Positions 11,870-24,066 of a DNA stretch of 64,000 nt are shown piece after piece. The notes beneath the pieces are model-generated. The model was not told the origin of the DNA and did no database searches. It worked only from the letters and a program-made list of their open reading frames with translations. Positions within the stretch are counted from its first letter, which is position 1, and every line of letters starts with the position of its first letter. The position numbers were made by a program, and so were the translations under genes. This DNA is from Lycium barbarum (Eukaryota; Streptophyta; Magnoliopsida; Solanales; Solanaceae): the NCBI RefSeq assembly GCF_019175385.1, contig NC_083342.1, positions 122,698,376 through 122,762,375 of the forward strand, in the 5' to 3' direction.

Positions 11870-13108
11870 CTAAGTGTCTAAATTGTGTAGGGCAATTGAG
11901 TCAAAACTCATGCCTGAATCTACATCATTTGGATCTTGCGAGTCTTGAAAATTAATATCTTCTCCTTCAAAATCTGAATGGACTGGTGACATCGCTTGTC
12001 TTGGAGATAATTCTGGACTAGGATCTTTGACTATATATTTATCTTTTTCTTTTGTCTGAAAAAATCTTTCTAGTGTCTCTTTTACTATATTTTCTATTTT
12101 TTCATTTTTCTTCTTTTTTGCAAGTGTGCTTTTCCTTGTAGAAGCCGCTCCCTGCGTAAGTGTCTTTGGTAGTCTCCGTCTGGTTTGGAGAGATGAACAT
12201 CCCTCGTCTTCACTTTTTGGCAAAGTGACAGCCATTAACGGATTTGATAAGTCTTTACCGGCTACCGTTTGAACCGGACTAGCTGTATCTTTACCCGATA
12301 CAGTGGGTCTAATTGCATTCATTGGGGAATGCACACCCGTCTCATCCATTTTTTTCTGAGATGGAGAACTCTGAGACTGCATCAATTCGAATTTTAATGC
12401 TTGTAGTCTTTGTTCTAATGTCTTCACCTGATCCAAGAGTTGCATTTTTTCTTGAACCAATGTCTCTTTTTGCTGGTTTAGTCTTTTGACTACATCAGTC
12501 ATGGTAGAACAATGGTCGCAAAAGATTATTTTGTCTGTGTCTTTTTGTACATTGTACTGGGGAATTTTGTCTGGGTTTTGTCTGAGAGCTGGAGAAATAT
12601 AATAATTTGGACCCAATGTCCCTCTAGCATAATCTAATGCTTCAGTAAAATTATTAAATCCCTTAAAAAGAGGTTTTCTTATGTCTTTAATAGAGTCTAC
12701 AACTTCTATCCAAGTCTGAAAAATACCATTAGTTTTACCGTGAACTACAACATAAAATTTAAATTTTTTGTCTAAATTTCGGTCTGTAAAATATTGACAA
12801 AGTGCATTTATAGTGGCTACAAAATGTTTAGCTCCGTCTTTTTTATTACGCGAAATCCATAAATTATCCACTAAGCATCTTTGTTGTCTATCTATTACAT
12901 ATTCTGGTAATACTTTAAAAGTCCAATTTGATGGCTGATAGACTACTAAATTATTGGCTCCGAATTGTATTCTTTCTTCCATAGCATTTCTTTCTAATAA
13001 AGATGTAGGTCTAAAATGAAGGTTACCTAATACTGTCTGTCTGTATGTGTCTTGGGTTGAGGCTATGCCTTTCCCCTTGTCTGCTGTCTGAGAACTGGAA
13101 GGTCTCAT
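11870..13108 (-). CDS. U3 transactivator/viroplasmin (ORF5)
   Basis: Intact 412-aa TAV with AUG at 13108. The protein matches U2. A synonymous base in the Gly codon of the RGTLG segment (near 12620) matches U6 and differs from the mirror copy U4, one sign of mosaic ancestry. Confidence 0.9.
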   Translation of the reverse strand: MRPSSSQTADKGKGIASTQDTYRQTVLGNLHFRPTSLLERNAMEERIQFGANNLVVYQPSNWTFKVLPEYVIDRQQRCLVDNLWISRNKKDGAKHFVATINALCQYFTDRNLDKKFKFYVVVHGKTNGIFQTWIEVVDSIKDIRKPLFKGFNNFTEALDYARGTLGPNYYISPALRQNPDKIPQYNVQKDTDKIIFCDHCSTMTDVVKRLNQQKETLVQEKMQLLDQVKTLEQRLQALKFELMQSQSSPSQKKMDETGVHSPMNAIRPTVSGKDTASPVQTVAGKDLSNPLMAVTLPKSEDEGCSSLQTRRRLPKTLTQGAASTRKSTLAKKKKNEKIENIVKETLERFFQTKEKDKYIVKDPSPELSPRQAMSPVHSDFEGEDINFQDSQDPNDVDSGMSFDSIALHNLDT

Positions 13109-13126
13109 GCTGTCCAAATAAAAAAT

Positions 13127-13324
13127 TTAGTTAGCAGTAATATTTAATCTACTTAATTGATCTGCTAAATTATTATCTTTTCCTTTTATATGTTCAAATT
13201 TTAAATTATAAATTGAAATGGTATCTAAAAAATTTAGCCATCGTCTTCTACTACTATTTTTATCATTTATCTTTTGATAGAATTTAACTATAGCTTCACA
13301 GTCTGTTCTAACTAGTATTTCTGG
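13127..13324 (-). pseudogene. U3 RNase H C-terminal tail
   Basis: The last 65 or so codons of the polyprotein, starting inside RNase H. It includes the third catalytic Asp (RTDCEA) and the final Asp of ADQLSR. The Trp codon lost in U2 is intact. The upstream end is cut by the palindrome centre. A TTG in the spacer gives an apparent 67-codon frame with no likely biological start. Confidence 0.85.
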
Positions 13325-13341
13325 GTCCAAATTATTATAAA
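13325..13341. other. Centre of 22-kb palindrome: 17-bp spacer
   Basis: On both sides the same RNase H sequence runs outward in opposite directions. With flanking bases the spacer matches an 18-bp stretch of the TAV gene (same strand, 14051-14068, codons for LGPNYY). Its end overlaps the right arm by a few bases. It is templated filler, not random sequence. Confidence 0.88.
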
Positions 13342-13539
13342 CCAGAAATACTAGTTAGAACAGACTGTGAAGCTATAGTTAAATTCTATCAAAAGATAAA
13401 TGATAAAAATAGTAGTAGAAGACGATGGCTAAATTTTTTAGATACCATTTCAATTTATAATTTAAAATTTGAACATATAAAAGGAAAAGATAATAATTTA
13501 GCAGATCAATTAAGTAGATTAAATATTACTGCTAACTAA
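13342..13539 (+). pseudogene. U4 RNase H C-terminal tail
   Basis: Mirror of the U3 tail. Readable to the polyprotein stop at 13537-13539, with the third and fourth catalytic Asp residues and the Trp codon intact. There is no start of its own. Confidence 0.85.
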
Positions 13540-13557
13540 ATTTTTTATTTGGACAGC

Positions 13558-14796
13558 ATGAGACCTTCCAGTTCTCAGACAGCAGACAAGGGGAAAGGCA
13601 TAGCCTCAACCCAAGACACATACAGACAGACAGTATTAGGTAACCTTCATTTTAGACCTACATCTTTATTAGAAAGAAATGCTATGGAAGAAAGAATACA
13701 ATTCGGAGCCAATAATTTAGTAGTCTATCAGCCATCAAATTGGACTTTTAAAGTATTACCAGAATATGTAATAGATAGACAACAAAGATGCTTAGTGGAT
13801 AATTTATGGATTTCGCGTAATAAAAAAGACGGAGCTAAACATTTTGTAGCCACTATAAATGCACTTTGTCAATATTTTACAGACCGAAATTTAGACAAAA
13901 AATTTAAATTTTATGTTGTAGTTCACGGTAAAACTAATGGTATTTTTCAGACTTGGATAGAAGTTGTAGACTCTATTAAAGACATAAGAAAACCTCTTTT
14001 TAAGGGATTTAATAATTTTACTGAAGCATTAGATTATGCTAGAGGCACATTGGGTCCAAATTATTATATTTCTCCAGCTCTCAGACAAAACCCAGACAAA
14101 ATTCCCCAGTACAATGTACAAAAAGACACAGACAAAATAATCTTTTGCGACCATTGTTCTACCATGACTGATGTAGTCAAAAGACTAAACCAGCAAAAAG
14201 AGACATTGGTTCAAGAAAAAATGCAACTCTTGGATCAGGTGAAGACATTAGAACAAAGACTACAAGCATTAAAATTCGAATTGATGCAGTCTCAGAGTTC
14301 TCCATCTCAGAAAAAAATGGATGAGACGGGTGTGCATTCCCCAATGAATGCAATTAGACCCACTGTATCGGGTAAAGATACAGCTAGTCCGGTTCAAACG
14401 GTAGCCGGTAAAGACTTATCAAATCCGTTAATGGCTGTCACTTTGCCAAAAAGTGAAGACGAGGGATGTTCATCTCTCCAAACCAGACGGAGACTACCAA
14501 AGACACTTACGCAGGGAGCGGCTTCTACAAGGAAAAGCACACTTGCAAAAAAGAAGAAAAATGAAAAAATAGAAAATATAGTAAAAGAGACACTAGAAAG
14601 ATTTTTTCAGACAAAAGAAAAAGATAAATATATAGTCAAAGATCCTAGTCCAGAATTATCTCCAAGACAAGCGATGTCACCAGTCCATTCAGATTTTGAA
14701 GGAGAAGATATTAATTTTCAAGACTCGCAAGATCCAAATGATGTAGATTCAGGCATGAGTTTTGACTCAATTGCCCTACACAATTTAGACACTTAG
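13558..14796 (+). CDS. U4 transactivator/viroplasmin (ORF5)
   Basis: Intact 412-aa TAV, 18 nt after the polyprotein stop, with A at -3 of the AUG. The protein matches U2, U3 and U5. It is the first TAV in plus orientation. Confidence 0.9.
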   Translation: MRPSSSQTADKGKGIASTQDTYRQTVLGNLHFRPTSLLERNAMEERIQFGANNLVVYQPSNWTFKVLPEYVIDRQQRCLVDNLWISRNKKDGAKHFVATINALCQYFTDRNLDKKFKFYVVVHGKTNGIFQTWIEVVDSIKDIRKPLFKGFNNFTEALDYARGTLGPNYYISPALRQNPDKIPQYNVQKDTDKIIFCDHCSTMTDVVKRLNQQKETLVQEKMQLLDQVKTLEQRLQALKFELMQSQSSPSQKKMDETGVHSPMNAIRPTVSGKDTASPVQTVAGKDLSNPLMAVTLPKSEDEGCSSLQTRRRLPKTLTQGAASTRKSTLAKKKKNEKIENIVKETLERFFQTKEKDKYIVKDPSPELSPRQAMSPVHSDFEGEDINFQDSQDPNDVDSGMSFDSIALHNLDT

Positions 14797-15784
14797 ATCA
14801 GTTAAAAAAAAAAAAAAAAAAAAAAAGAGATTTGAAAAGACATGGTTCAGGAAAAGATGAAAGAAAAAGACAAAGGTGAAGTAGAGAAAAAGTCATGAAA
14901 GGAAAAGACAAAGTGAAGTAGAAAGAAAGTCATGACTTGGAAGATTTAGTTCGGTGGATCATGAGGACAAAGACATAGAAAAGAGAAACAAGGACATTAA
15001 AAAAATGACAAAAGCATCAATAATTAAAGACAAAGGTATGGAAAAGAGAGAGACAAGGACATTAGTCATCTTTTAGAAAAATGAGATGAGACAAGCTCAA
15101 TAATAGAGGTAGAAGACTTTTGACTTTGGACTTTGTAATTTTTCAAGACACGTTGGAGCAATAATGTTGACAGTTCAGAAAAAAGAAGACCAGATTTTAT
15201 TAAAGTAGCTGTAATAAAGTAGTAGTTTTATCTAGAAATGGGACAGCTCAGCAAACGGACAAAATTATAAAGTATCTTTTGAAAAGTTTCATGTGACGAT
15301 GGGGCCCTAAGAGTACCCGGCTGAACTCAAAAGATTCTTCACAAATTTGAAGTCCGCATTTGAAGTCCGTCAGACTCCTATAAATAGCAGTGTTTTGCAG
15401 AGAAGGAGGGCATCAGAAAATTAACATCGATCAAGAAGCAAGACACAATCACCAAAAAAGCCTTCAACAAAAAATTCTCTCACCAACCACTCCATATTCC
15501 TCTTCCCTTCCAAAAATGCCCCAACTCCTTTTCCCAATAAAATCCTTTGTAATATAACTTCCCTGTAAAATAGTTTTAATCTTTCCAGTAATTTTCTTTT
15601 AGTGTGAAGTAGTTTTTCGGGTTCCCCGAAAGGGAAACCTCTCTCCATCTTCAGACATGTAAGTTTTTATCTATGTTTTCTGTACTAATCTCCCTACTAT
15701 GTAAATTATTTTATGTTCAATATTATGTTGAATTAAAATATTATGTTTGAGTAATTACTTACCTGTTGTTATGAATCTATTACT
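14797..15784 (+). promoter_or_regulatory. U4 intergenic region: promoter and leader start
   Basis: TATA box at 15379-15386. A long purine-rich stretch follows the TAV stop and includes a GA-rich run near 15040-15053 that could serve as a plus-strand primer tract. A TGACG motif lies about 80 bp upstream of the TATA. Downstream are the leader hairpin (near 15618-15637) and a GTAAGT donor-like site near 15659. The single (unduplicated) 10-bp motif matches U5 and U7-U9. Confidence 0.75.
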
Positions 15785-15997
15785 CTTAGTATATGGTTAT
15801 TCTCTTAATTTCTTAATGAACTCGATGGATTAACCTGTAAATTCCTAGGTGTTTGAAAGGCCGTTTTAATGTCCAAATGATAAAAGGACGATGTTGGCCA
15901 TGGTAACCGGGGTGTGGTTAAAGAAGACGGATATTAAGAACCAAGATTAAGAGAAAGAGATGAACAGTGTAATAAAGATTCATAACTAAACAGACTT

Positions 15998-16050
<53 letters not shown>

Positions 16051-16297
16051 GAAAAAATGAAAAAACGAAAAATATAAAAATATAAAAATTGGGAGAATAG
16101 GCAGAAAATAAGAAAAACACCTACATGATAAGAAGATTCAAGGAGTGAGGAAGTACCGAGTAGGATTGTTTAACATATAAGCTAAAAACCACAATACCAT
16201 ATTTCTATCTTTCTTTCTACAAAAATTAAAACTTATATATTTAGGACTTATATATCTATTGAAACAAAAAATATAACCCCCTATCCCCTTTTGGTAT
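15785..16297 (+). repeat. Leader block R between U4 promoter and U5 PBS
   Basis: Unduplicated R with a 48-base poly(A) tract (16002-16049), AATAAA just before it, and the strong-context uORF. It ends in the first bases of the PBS. Confidence 0.88.
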
Positions 16298-16303
16298 CAG
16301 AGC
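16292..16303 (+). promoter_or_regulatory. tRNA-iMet primer-binding site, U5
   Basis: TGGTATCAGAGC in sense, followed within 12 bases by the scrambled filler. Confidence 0.9.
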
Positions 16304-16314
16304 GAGAAGATTTT

Positions 16315-16395
16315 TGGTTAGTAATGCCATTTGGATTAAAGACAGCTCCACCAATTTGAGGTGTTATTTCTACCTTTATCTTTTTGAGGTGTTAT
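16315..16395 (+). other. U5 deletion junction with templated filler
   Basis: Mirror of 10259-10339. The sense RT fragment matches 20887-20929. The two inverted ORF3 pieces match the complement of about 16673-16699. Leader, ORF1, ORF2 and the ORF3 start are missing relative to U6-U8, a net loss of about 0.9 kb plus the R duplicate. Confidence 0.85.
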
Positions 16396-16791
16396 CAAGA
16401 AGAAGCCGCGAAATTAATAGAAAAATCTATACCTTTACCAGCAGACTATAAAGATTATATACCTAGCGCTAAATCGGACCAAATAATAATACAACAAAAT
16501 ACTACTACAATTTCATTAATATTAGAAATAATAAAGAAAATAGAAAAAATAGTACCAAGGTTAGAATTATTAGACGAACGCATTTCGTGGTTAACTGAAC
16601 AACAAAGAGAAAAAAATAAAGAGACGTTTAAAAATAAAGAAGTTGACGAATTAATAGACCAATTAAAAAAGGTAGAAATAACACCTCAAAAAGATAAAGT
16701 TAAAGTACTTAGAAAACCACAAAAATGGACCTTCTTTCAACTAGACAAAGAAACGAAGGAGGATCAGAAAGGCAAGAAAGACAAAGAGTAA
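16396..16791 (+). pseudogene. U5 ORF3, lacking its start
   Basis: Same 5' truncation as in U2. The remaining frame is intact to its stop and overlaps the ORF4a AUG (16725). Confidence 0.85.
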
Positions 16792-17144
16792 ATTTTTCAG
16801 ATAATAGAATAAGTAATAATTTCTTATCAAGAATTTTAAATAGAAGAACTCCAGAAGAAAATAATCAACAGTTAAGTGAGGTAATAGACGTAGATAGAGA
16901 TATACAAATTTTCCAACAAAACCAATTGAAACTGTTAAATCCAAAAACTCTATATAATATAAGACAGTTTTCAAGTACAGCTCAATTATATAGACATTAT
17001 AGAGAAGAACAAATATCAGCCATAGGAACTAAAATTACTACCATAAATTTAATAGACCCAGTAGCCGTAAGACAAATAAAAAAATACTGGAAGAAGTTTA
17101 ATGCATATAGGATTAATAGTAGTAGGATTAAAAGGACTAACTAG
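16725..17144 (+). CDS. U5 ORF4a: polyprotein N-terminus, 139 aa
   Basis: Same product as the U2 copy. The 7-base A-run is at 17078-17084. The stop lies 44 nt into ORF4b. Confidence 0.85.
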   Translation: MDLLSTRQRNEGGSERQERQRVNFSDNRISNNFLSRILNRRTPEENNQQLSEVIDVDRDIQIFQQNQLKLLNPKTLYNIRQFSSTAQLYRHYREEQISAIGTKITTINLIDPVAVRQIKKYWKKFNAYRINSSRIKRTN

Positions 17145-20100
17145 AAAAAACTTAGGAACCAAAGCTTTAATAGTAATTTATGACGATAGATGGTCAGACA
17201 TGAAAAAATCAATAATAGGACTAACGGAAGTAGACATGACAAATAATGGAGGAATATTTTATATTAGCCCAGATTTTATAATGAATTTAGCAGAATTTGG
17301 AAAGCACATAAAAATAGGAATACAGACCAAGGGATATGAAGAGATGTGTGACGGTAATAATTTATTAATATGCATAGGATTTCTAGGAAAAATGACTAAT
17401 AATAGTAATACAAAATTTAAAATTAAGGTAGAAGATGTAGTAGAAATAATGGGAAATAAAGGAATAAGACTAATAAAGCCTATAAAAATAAACCCTGAAG
17501 AATATGCAGGGATGGAATGGAATCTAGAGGATTTTAATACAAAAAAGATTTTACAGCCAGAATCTCACCTAATGTACACTAATTCTAAGGGAGAGACATC
17601 TGTACGTTTTACTAATTATAATTATATGCCACAAAACGACATAGAAGAAGAAAGTACTCTAGACGAAAATGAAATTACAGACACAACTTTTATGAATATA
17701 GAATTAATACAAGACGAGTTTGCGGTAGACGAAGCTATAGAAAAAGCAAAAAGACTTCAAAAAGAAAACAAAAATATGCTTTTTAAATGTAAAGGATGTA
17801 AGTTAGGAGAATTAACAATAGAAGAAACCATAAGTCACTTTAAATTATGTGAAGCCCGAACTGATAATTGGGGATATAGAGTAGAACAGATAAACCAAAG
17901 AAAATCAGACGATTTTGATAAAATATTAGAAGACATGCAAAACAGTGGTGACGAACTAGAAATAGACTCTATAATAAGCCAAAAAGAATTAATGGAATCT
18001 AGTGCATCTAGTTCTAGTCCATTTCAAAGAACAACAGGAGAACAATATACTATAGATACTAGCACAGGAAATGTACCTAGAAGAAGAGTTTTTAGAACAG
18101 GAGGAGAACCTTTAAATAATGTCAAACCATCAGGAAAAAGAATGCCTATAGAAGAACCCATTATTCTTCAAGAAGGAGGTAATAAAGGTAAAATATTAAA
18201 TATAGCAGCACATGACCCGCAAAGATGGAATTCAGTGATAGATCTTTGGAAAGGAATAGTAGTAGCAGACTATATAAAAACATATAGTGAAACAGACGCA
18301 GAAACAATGTATAAATATTTAGAAACATTTTTAGGAGAATCAGCCAAAGCTTTATGGGAAGCTTATAAAGAAAATTTTCCAATGGAATTTCAACACCTAG
18401 TATCCATGGGAGCAAACCCATATAATTTTACTAATAAAATACATACTTTAATTACAGGGGAAGATCCAAATAGTGGATTATTAGTACTACAAAGAAATGC
18501 AGTAATAAAATTAGAACAACTAAGCATAAGTAGTTGGTTTCATATTAAGAAATTTTTAAATGATTATTTTTACTACTGTACTATTAGTGGAAATGCATTT
18601 GATCAAGAATTAGGTAAAAAATTATTTAATAAACTACCAGGAGCCTTAGGAAGAGAAATAGAAGATAGATGGAATAAAAGAGACGGAGTAATGCAGAATC
18701 CTAATTTAACGTGGTCCATAGGACATAGAATACAACATATAATGGATATACTACAAGAAAAATGTACTCATATACAAATACAAAAACAGTTAAAAGAAAA
18801 TGAAATGAACTTTTGTAAAAGCGTAGTTTACACTACACAAAGTTATGATAAAGACAATTATAAAAAGAAAAAGCATAAAAAATACCGAACGCAGTATAAT
18901 AGAAATTATCCTCAATATAATAGAAAGAAATATTATCTTAGAAAATCATCAGCTAGAAAACCTTATTTAGATAGAAATAGGCATGTAAGAAAATATCGAA
19001 CAGAAAGAAATTATAGAAATAAATTAGAATGCTTCACTTGTGGAAGTGTAGAACACTTAGCAAATACATGTCCAAAAAGAATAAATAATAAGACAAGAAA
19101 TTCCCAGCTAATTGAAGATTTTCAAGAAACATTAATAAATGTAGACGAATATATGTCAGATACAGAAAGCATATATTCTATAGTAAGTGTAGACACTGAA
19201 GAAAAAATCAAAACAGACTCATCAGATTCAGAAGCAGACGAATTAATTAATGAAATAGGATTAGAAAATCTAGACTTAGAAGCAATGGATAATTTAGCAA
19301 ATATAGCCGAAGAGTGTAACCATGAGTTTGAACGAAATAAAGGATTGGATAGTAATGCATGTTTCTTTTGTAAATGGTATCCTAGTAGAGACAAAAGAGT
19401 TAAATGTAAAAATTGTTACATAGAAGGATGTACAATGTGTATAGAAAAAGAATTTAAAACAAAAATAAATAAAGAAACAACTCATAAGAAAATTGAAGAC
19501 CCTACTATTAGTCTAAGAATAATAACATTAGAAACAAGAATAAATGAACTAGAAACCAGATTATGTAACCTAGAAAGAGGAAAACAAAGAGAAGTAGATA
19601 GTGAAGACGAAGAAATAAGATTATCAAATATACAACCAATAATGAAACCATTAACAATAATACCAGAAGAATCTCAAGCAGAATTAATGAGCATAGAAGA
19701 CCATGAAGCATTAGTATGTAATGAAGATAAAAAATTAGGAACAATAAAAATACTTGCAAGAATTAAAATAGATGATTATGAGATAGAAACGTTAGCATTA
19801 GTAGATTCAGGGTGCACAAAGTGCATAATAAATAAAAGAATAGTTCCACCTAATTTAATAAAAATTCTAGAAAAACCAGTTGCGGCCATGCAAATGGATG
19901 GAACCCATAATATATATAGACATTATGTTCATAAAGCCTACATTAGCTTTATAAATACATGTTCAGAGTTTTACAAACCAAGTTATAAAATGGATAAGAT
20001 ATGGGTAAGAGACCTTAATATAAATGTAGACTTTGTCATAGGATTAGACTTCATGTTACATAATAATGGTAGCTGTATGATTACAAGAGATGGAGTAATT

Positions 20101-21823
20101 TTCTTAAAAAATATTACTCATACACCAGTACAAGTTCTTAAGACTGAAACAAGGATTCGTCATAAAAAGATCCCTACCACAGACCTGCAAAAGAAAAAAG
20201 ATAGTTGTTGTAAAGAATGTGAAGAAAAGAATACATGTTGTAAAGAAAAACAAGAAATAAAAAATTTAACTTTAGAAGAAAAAGAAATTCTAGAAGAAGA
20301 GGAGTTGCTAGAAAAAGATTATACTTTAATAGATATAGAGACAGAGTTATATAATTTTAAAACAGGAATAGAAAAAATAGGAATAATAAAAAATCAAAAG
20401 GACCTAGATAATATAATAAAAATTCTAGATGAAATAGAAATTATTGGAGAAAAACCATTAAAACACTGGAAAAATAACAGGATTGTATGTAAATTAGATA
20501 TAATAAATCCAGACTATATAATTAAAACAGCATCTATTGAAGCAACAAATCAAGATGTAGAAGATTTTAAAGTACAAATAAAAGAACTATTGGACTTAGG
20601 AGTAATACGGAGATCTACTTCTAAACATAGATCAGCAGCATTTATGGTAAGAAATCATAGTGAAATAGTAAGAGGAAAAGCAAGAATGGTAATAAATTAT
20701 AAAAGACTTAATGATAACACTAGAACAGATGGATATAAGTTACCAGACAAAACAGAACTAATAAATAGAATACAAGGAAAGAAAATATTTAGCAAATTTG
20801 ATTGTAAATCAGGATATTGGCAGGTACGAATGCATGAAGATAGTATAGAATGGACTGCATTCACCTGTCCTGAAGGACATTTCGAATGGTTAGTAATGCC
20901 ATTTGGATTAAAGACAGCTCCACCAATTTTTCAAAGAAAAATGGATAGTATATTTGGAGAATATAAAAGGTTTGTATTAGTATATGTAGATGATATATTA
21001 GTATTTAGTAAAGATATTAAAGAACATTTAGGACACCTACAAACGGTATTTAGATTATTTGTAGAAAATGGGATAATAATTAGTAAAAAGAAAATGGAAT
21101 TATGTAAAAATTATATAAACTTTTTAGGAGTAGTACTAGGAGAAGGTAAGATAAAATTACAACCTCATATAGCCAAAAAAGCTTTAGAAATGCCAGACAA
21201 GTTAGACAATGTTAAAGAATTACAAAAAATTTTTAGGAATAGTCAATTATGCTAGAAATTTTATAAAAGATTTAGGAAAAATAGCAGGACCATTATATTC
21301 AAAGACTGGATCAAATGGTCAAAAACACTTTAATACTGAAGACATTAAATTAGTACAAAAAATAAAAGAAAAAATAAAAAACATTCCAGATTTAAATATG
21401 CCACTAGAAACAGACTATTTAATTATAGAAACAGACGGTAGTTTTGAAGGATGGGGAGCAGTATTAAAAGCAAAACCTAGTAAGTATAGTAATAAAAATG
21501 AAGAAAAGATATGTGCTTATCAAAGTGGTAAGTATAAAGAAAAAGGAAATATGAGTAGTATAGATGCAGAAATCTTAGCCGTAATATATGGATTAAATAG
21601 TTTCAGACTATATATTTTAAATAAACCAGAAATACTAGTTAGAACAGACTGTGAAGCTATAGTTAAATTCTATCAAAAGATAAATGATAAAAATAGTAGT
21701 AGAAGACGATGACTAAATTTTTTAGATACCATTTCAATTTATAATTTAAAATTTGAACATATAAAAGGAAAAGATAATAATTTAGCAGATCAATTAAGTA
21801 GATTAAATATTACTGCTAACTAA
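17101..21823 (+). pseudogene. U5 polyprotein ORF4b, broken by frameshift and stop
   Basis: Main frame open 17101-21255: movement domain, capsid, Cys clusters, protease (DSG at 19804) and RT with YVDD at 20983-20994. A 6-base A-run at 21224-21229 (five in intact copies) causes the post-RT frameshift. RNase H continues in another frame to the TGA at 21710-21712, with the remaining tail to the TAA at 21821-21823. The lesions are identical to U2, but the RT Leu mutated in U2 is intact here, as is the Lys in the EIMGNKG segment. Confidence 0.9.
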
Positions 21824-21841
21824 ATTTTTTATTTGGACAGC

Positions 21842-23080
21842 ATGAGACCTTCCAGTTCTCAGACAGCAGACAAGGGGAAAGGCATAGCCTCAACCCAAGA
21901 CACATACAGACAGACAGTATTAGGTAACCTTCATTTTAGACCTACATCTTTATTAGAAAGAAATGCTATGGAAGAAAGAATACAATTCGGAGCCAATAAT
22001 TTAGTAGTCTATCAGCCATCAAATTGGACTTTTAAAGTATTACCAGAATATGTAATAGATAGACAACAAAGATGCTTAGTGGATAATTTATGGATTTCGC
22101 GTAATAAAAAAGACGGAGCTAAACATTTTGTAGCCACTATAAATGCACTTTGTCAATATTTTACAGACCGAAATTTAGACAAAAAATTTAAATTTTATGT
22201 TGTAGTTCACGGTAAAACTAATGGTATTTTTCAGACTTGGATAGAAGTTGTAGACTCTATTAAAGACATAAGAAAACCTCTTTTTAAGGGATTTAATAAT
22301 TTTACTGAAGCATTAGATTATGCTAGAGGCACATTGGGTCCAAATTATTATATTTCTCCAGCTCTCAGACAAAACCCAGACAAAATTCCCCAGTACAATG
22401 TACAAAAAGACACAGACAAAATAATCTTTTGCGACCATTGTTCTACCATGACTGATGTAGTCAAAAGACTAAACCAGCAAAAAGAGACATTGGTTCAAGA
22501 AAAAATGCAACTCTTGGATCAGGTGAAGACATTAGAACAAAGACTACAAGCATTAAAATTCGAATTGATGCAGTCTCAGAGTTCTCCATCTCAGAAAAAA
22601 ATGGATGAGACGGGTGTGCATTCCCCAATGAATGCAATTAGACCCACTGTATCGGGTAAAGATACAGCTAGTCCGGTTCAAACGGTAGCCGGTAAAGACT
22701 TATCAAATCCGTTAATGGCTGTCACTTTGCCAAAAAGTGAAGACGAGGGATGTTCATCTCTCCAAACCAGACGGAGACTACCAAAGACACTTACGCAGGG
22801 AGCGGCTTCTACAAGGAAAAGCACACTTGCAAAAAAGAAGAAAAATGAAAAAATAGAAAATATAGTAAAAGAGACACTAGAAAGATTTTTTCAGACAAAA
22901 GAAAAAGATAAATATATAGTCAAAGATCCTAGTCCAGAATTATCTCCAAGACAAGCGATGTCACCAGTCCATTCAGATTTTGAAGGAGAAGATATTAATT
23001 TTCAAGACTCGCAAGATCCAAATGATGTAGATTCAGGCATGAGTTTTGACTCAATTGCCCTACACAATTTAGACACTTAG
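21842..23080 (+). CDS. U5 transactivator/viroplasmin (ORF5)
   Basis: Intact 412-aa TAV, the same protein as U4. Confidence 0.9.
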   Translation: MRPSSSQTADKGKGIASTQDTYRQTVLGNLHFRPTSLLERNAMEERIQFGANNLVVYQPSNWTFKVLPEYVIDRQQRCLVDNLWISRNKKDGAKHFVATINALCQYFTDRNLDKKFKFYVVVHGKTNGIFQTWIEVVDSIKDIRKPLFKGFNNFTEALDYARGTLGPNYYISPALRQNPDKIPQYNVQKDTDKIIFCDHCSTMTDVVKRLNQQKETLVQEKMQLLDQVKTLEQRLQALKFELMQSQSSPSQKKMDETGVHSPMNAIRPTVSGKDTASPVQTVAGKDLSNPLMAVTLPKSEDEGCSSLQTRRRLPKTLTQGAASTRKSTLAKKKKNEKIENIVKETLERFFQTKEKDKYIVKDPSPELSPRQAMSPVHSDFEGEDINFQDSQDPNDVDSGMSFDSIALHNLDT

Positions 23081-24066
23081 ATCAGTTAAAAAAAAAAAAA
23101 AAAAAAAAGAGATTTGAAAAGACATGGTTCAGGAAAAGATGAAAGAAAAAGACAAAGGTGAAGTAGAGAAAAAGTCATGAAAGGAAAAGACAAAGTGAAG
23201 TAGAAAGAAAGTCATGACTTGGAAGATTTAGTTCGGTGGATCATGAGGACAAAGACATAGAAAAGAGAAACAAGGACATTAAAAAAATGACAAAAGCATC
23301 AATAATTAAAGACAAAGGTATGGAAAAGAGAGAGACAAGGACATTAGTCATCTTTTAGAAAAATGAGATGAGACAAGCTCAATAATAGAGGTAGAAGACT
23401 TTTGACTTTGGACTTTGTAATTTTTCAAGACACGTTGGAGCAATAATGTTGACAGTTCAGAAAAAAGAAGACCAGATTTTATTAAAGTAGCTGTAATAAA
23501 GTAGTAGTTTTATCTAGAAATGGGACAGCTCAGCAAACGGACAAAATTATAAAGTATCTTTTGAAAAGTTTCATGTGACGATGGGGCCCTAAGAGTACCC
23601 GGCTGAACTCAAAAGATTCTTCACAAATTTGAAGTCCGCATTTGAAGTCCGTCAGACCCCTATAAATAGCAGTGTTTTGCAGAGAAGGAGGGCATCAGAA
23701 AATTAACATCGATCAAGAAGCAAGACACAATCACCAAAAAAGCCTTCAACAAAAAATTCTCTCACCAACCACTCCATATTCCTCTTCCCTTCCAAAAATG
23801 CCCCAACTCCTTTTCCCAATAAAATCCTTTGTAATATAACTTCCCTGTAAAATAGTTTTAATCTTTCCAGTAATTTTCTTTTAGTGTGAAGTAGTTTTTC
23901 GGGTTCCCCGAAAGGGAAACCTCTCTCCATCTTCAGACATGTAAGTTTTTATCTATGTTTTCTGTACTAATCTCCCTACTATGTAAATTATTTTATGTTC
24001 AATATTATGTTGAATTAAAATATTATGTTTGAGTAATTACTTACCTGTTGTTATGAATCTATTACT
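23081..24066 (+). promoter_or_regulatory. U5 intergenic region: promoter and leader start
   Basis: TATA box at 23661-23668, preceded by CCCC as in U6-U9. The mirror copy U2 has the other base. Two copies of TTTGAAGTCCG sit directly upstream. An AATAAA near 23817 lies about 130 nt after the expected start, a position suited to the pararetroviral poly(A) signal. Confidence 0.75.

Larger units (their letters stand above)
2148..13324 (-). repeat. Left arm of 22-kb palindrome (U2 + U3)
   Basis: Contains, in minus sense, RNase H tail, TAV, promoter, R, PBS, filler, ORF3, polyprotein, TAV, promoter and truncated R. Each element has a mirror partner at 13342-24493. Paired coordinates sum to about 26654 through the coding region, and deviate only by homopolymer and small-indel differences. 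Substitutions exist between arms, for example at the codon after EIMGN in the movement region and in the RT tract near 5535. Confidence 0.92.

Noticed and set aside
13325..13341. Palindrome centre as a replication origin or hairpin telomere
   Set aside because: The spacer is explained as an 18-bp copy of TAV sequence, and both arms are ordinary viral genes. No origin-like features are seen.
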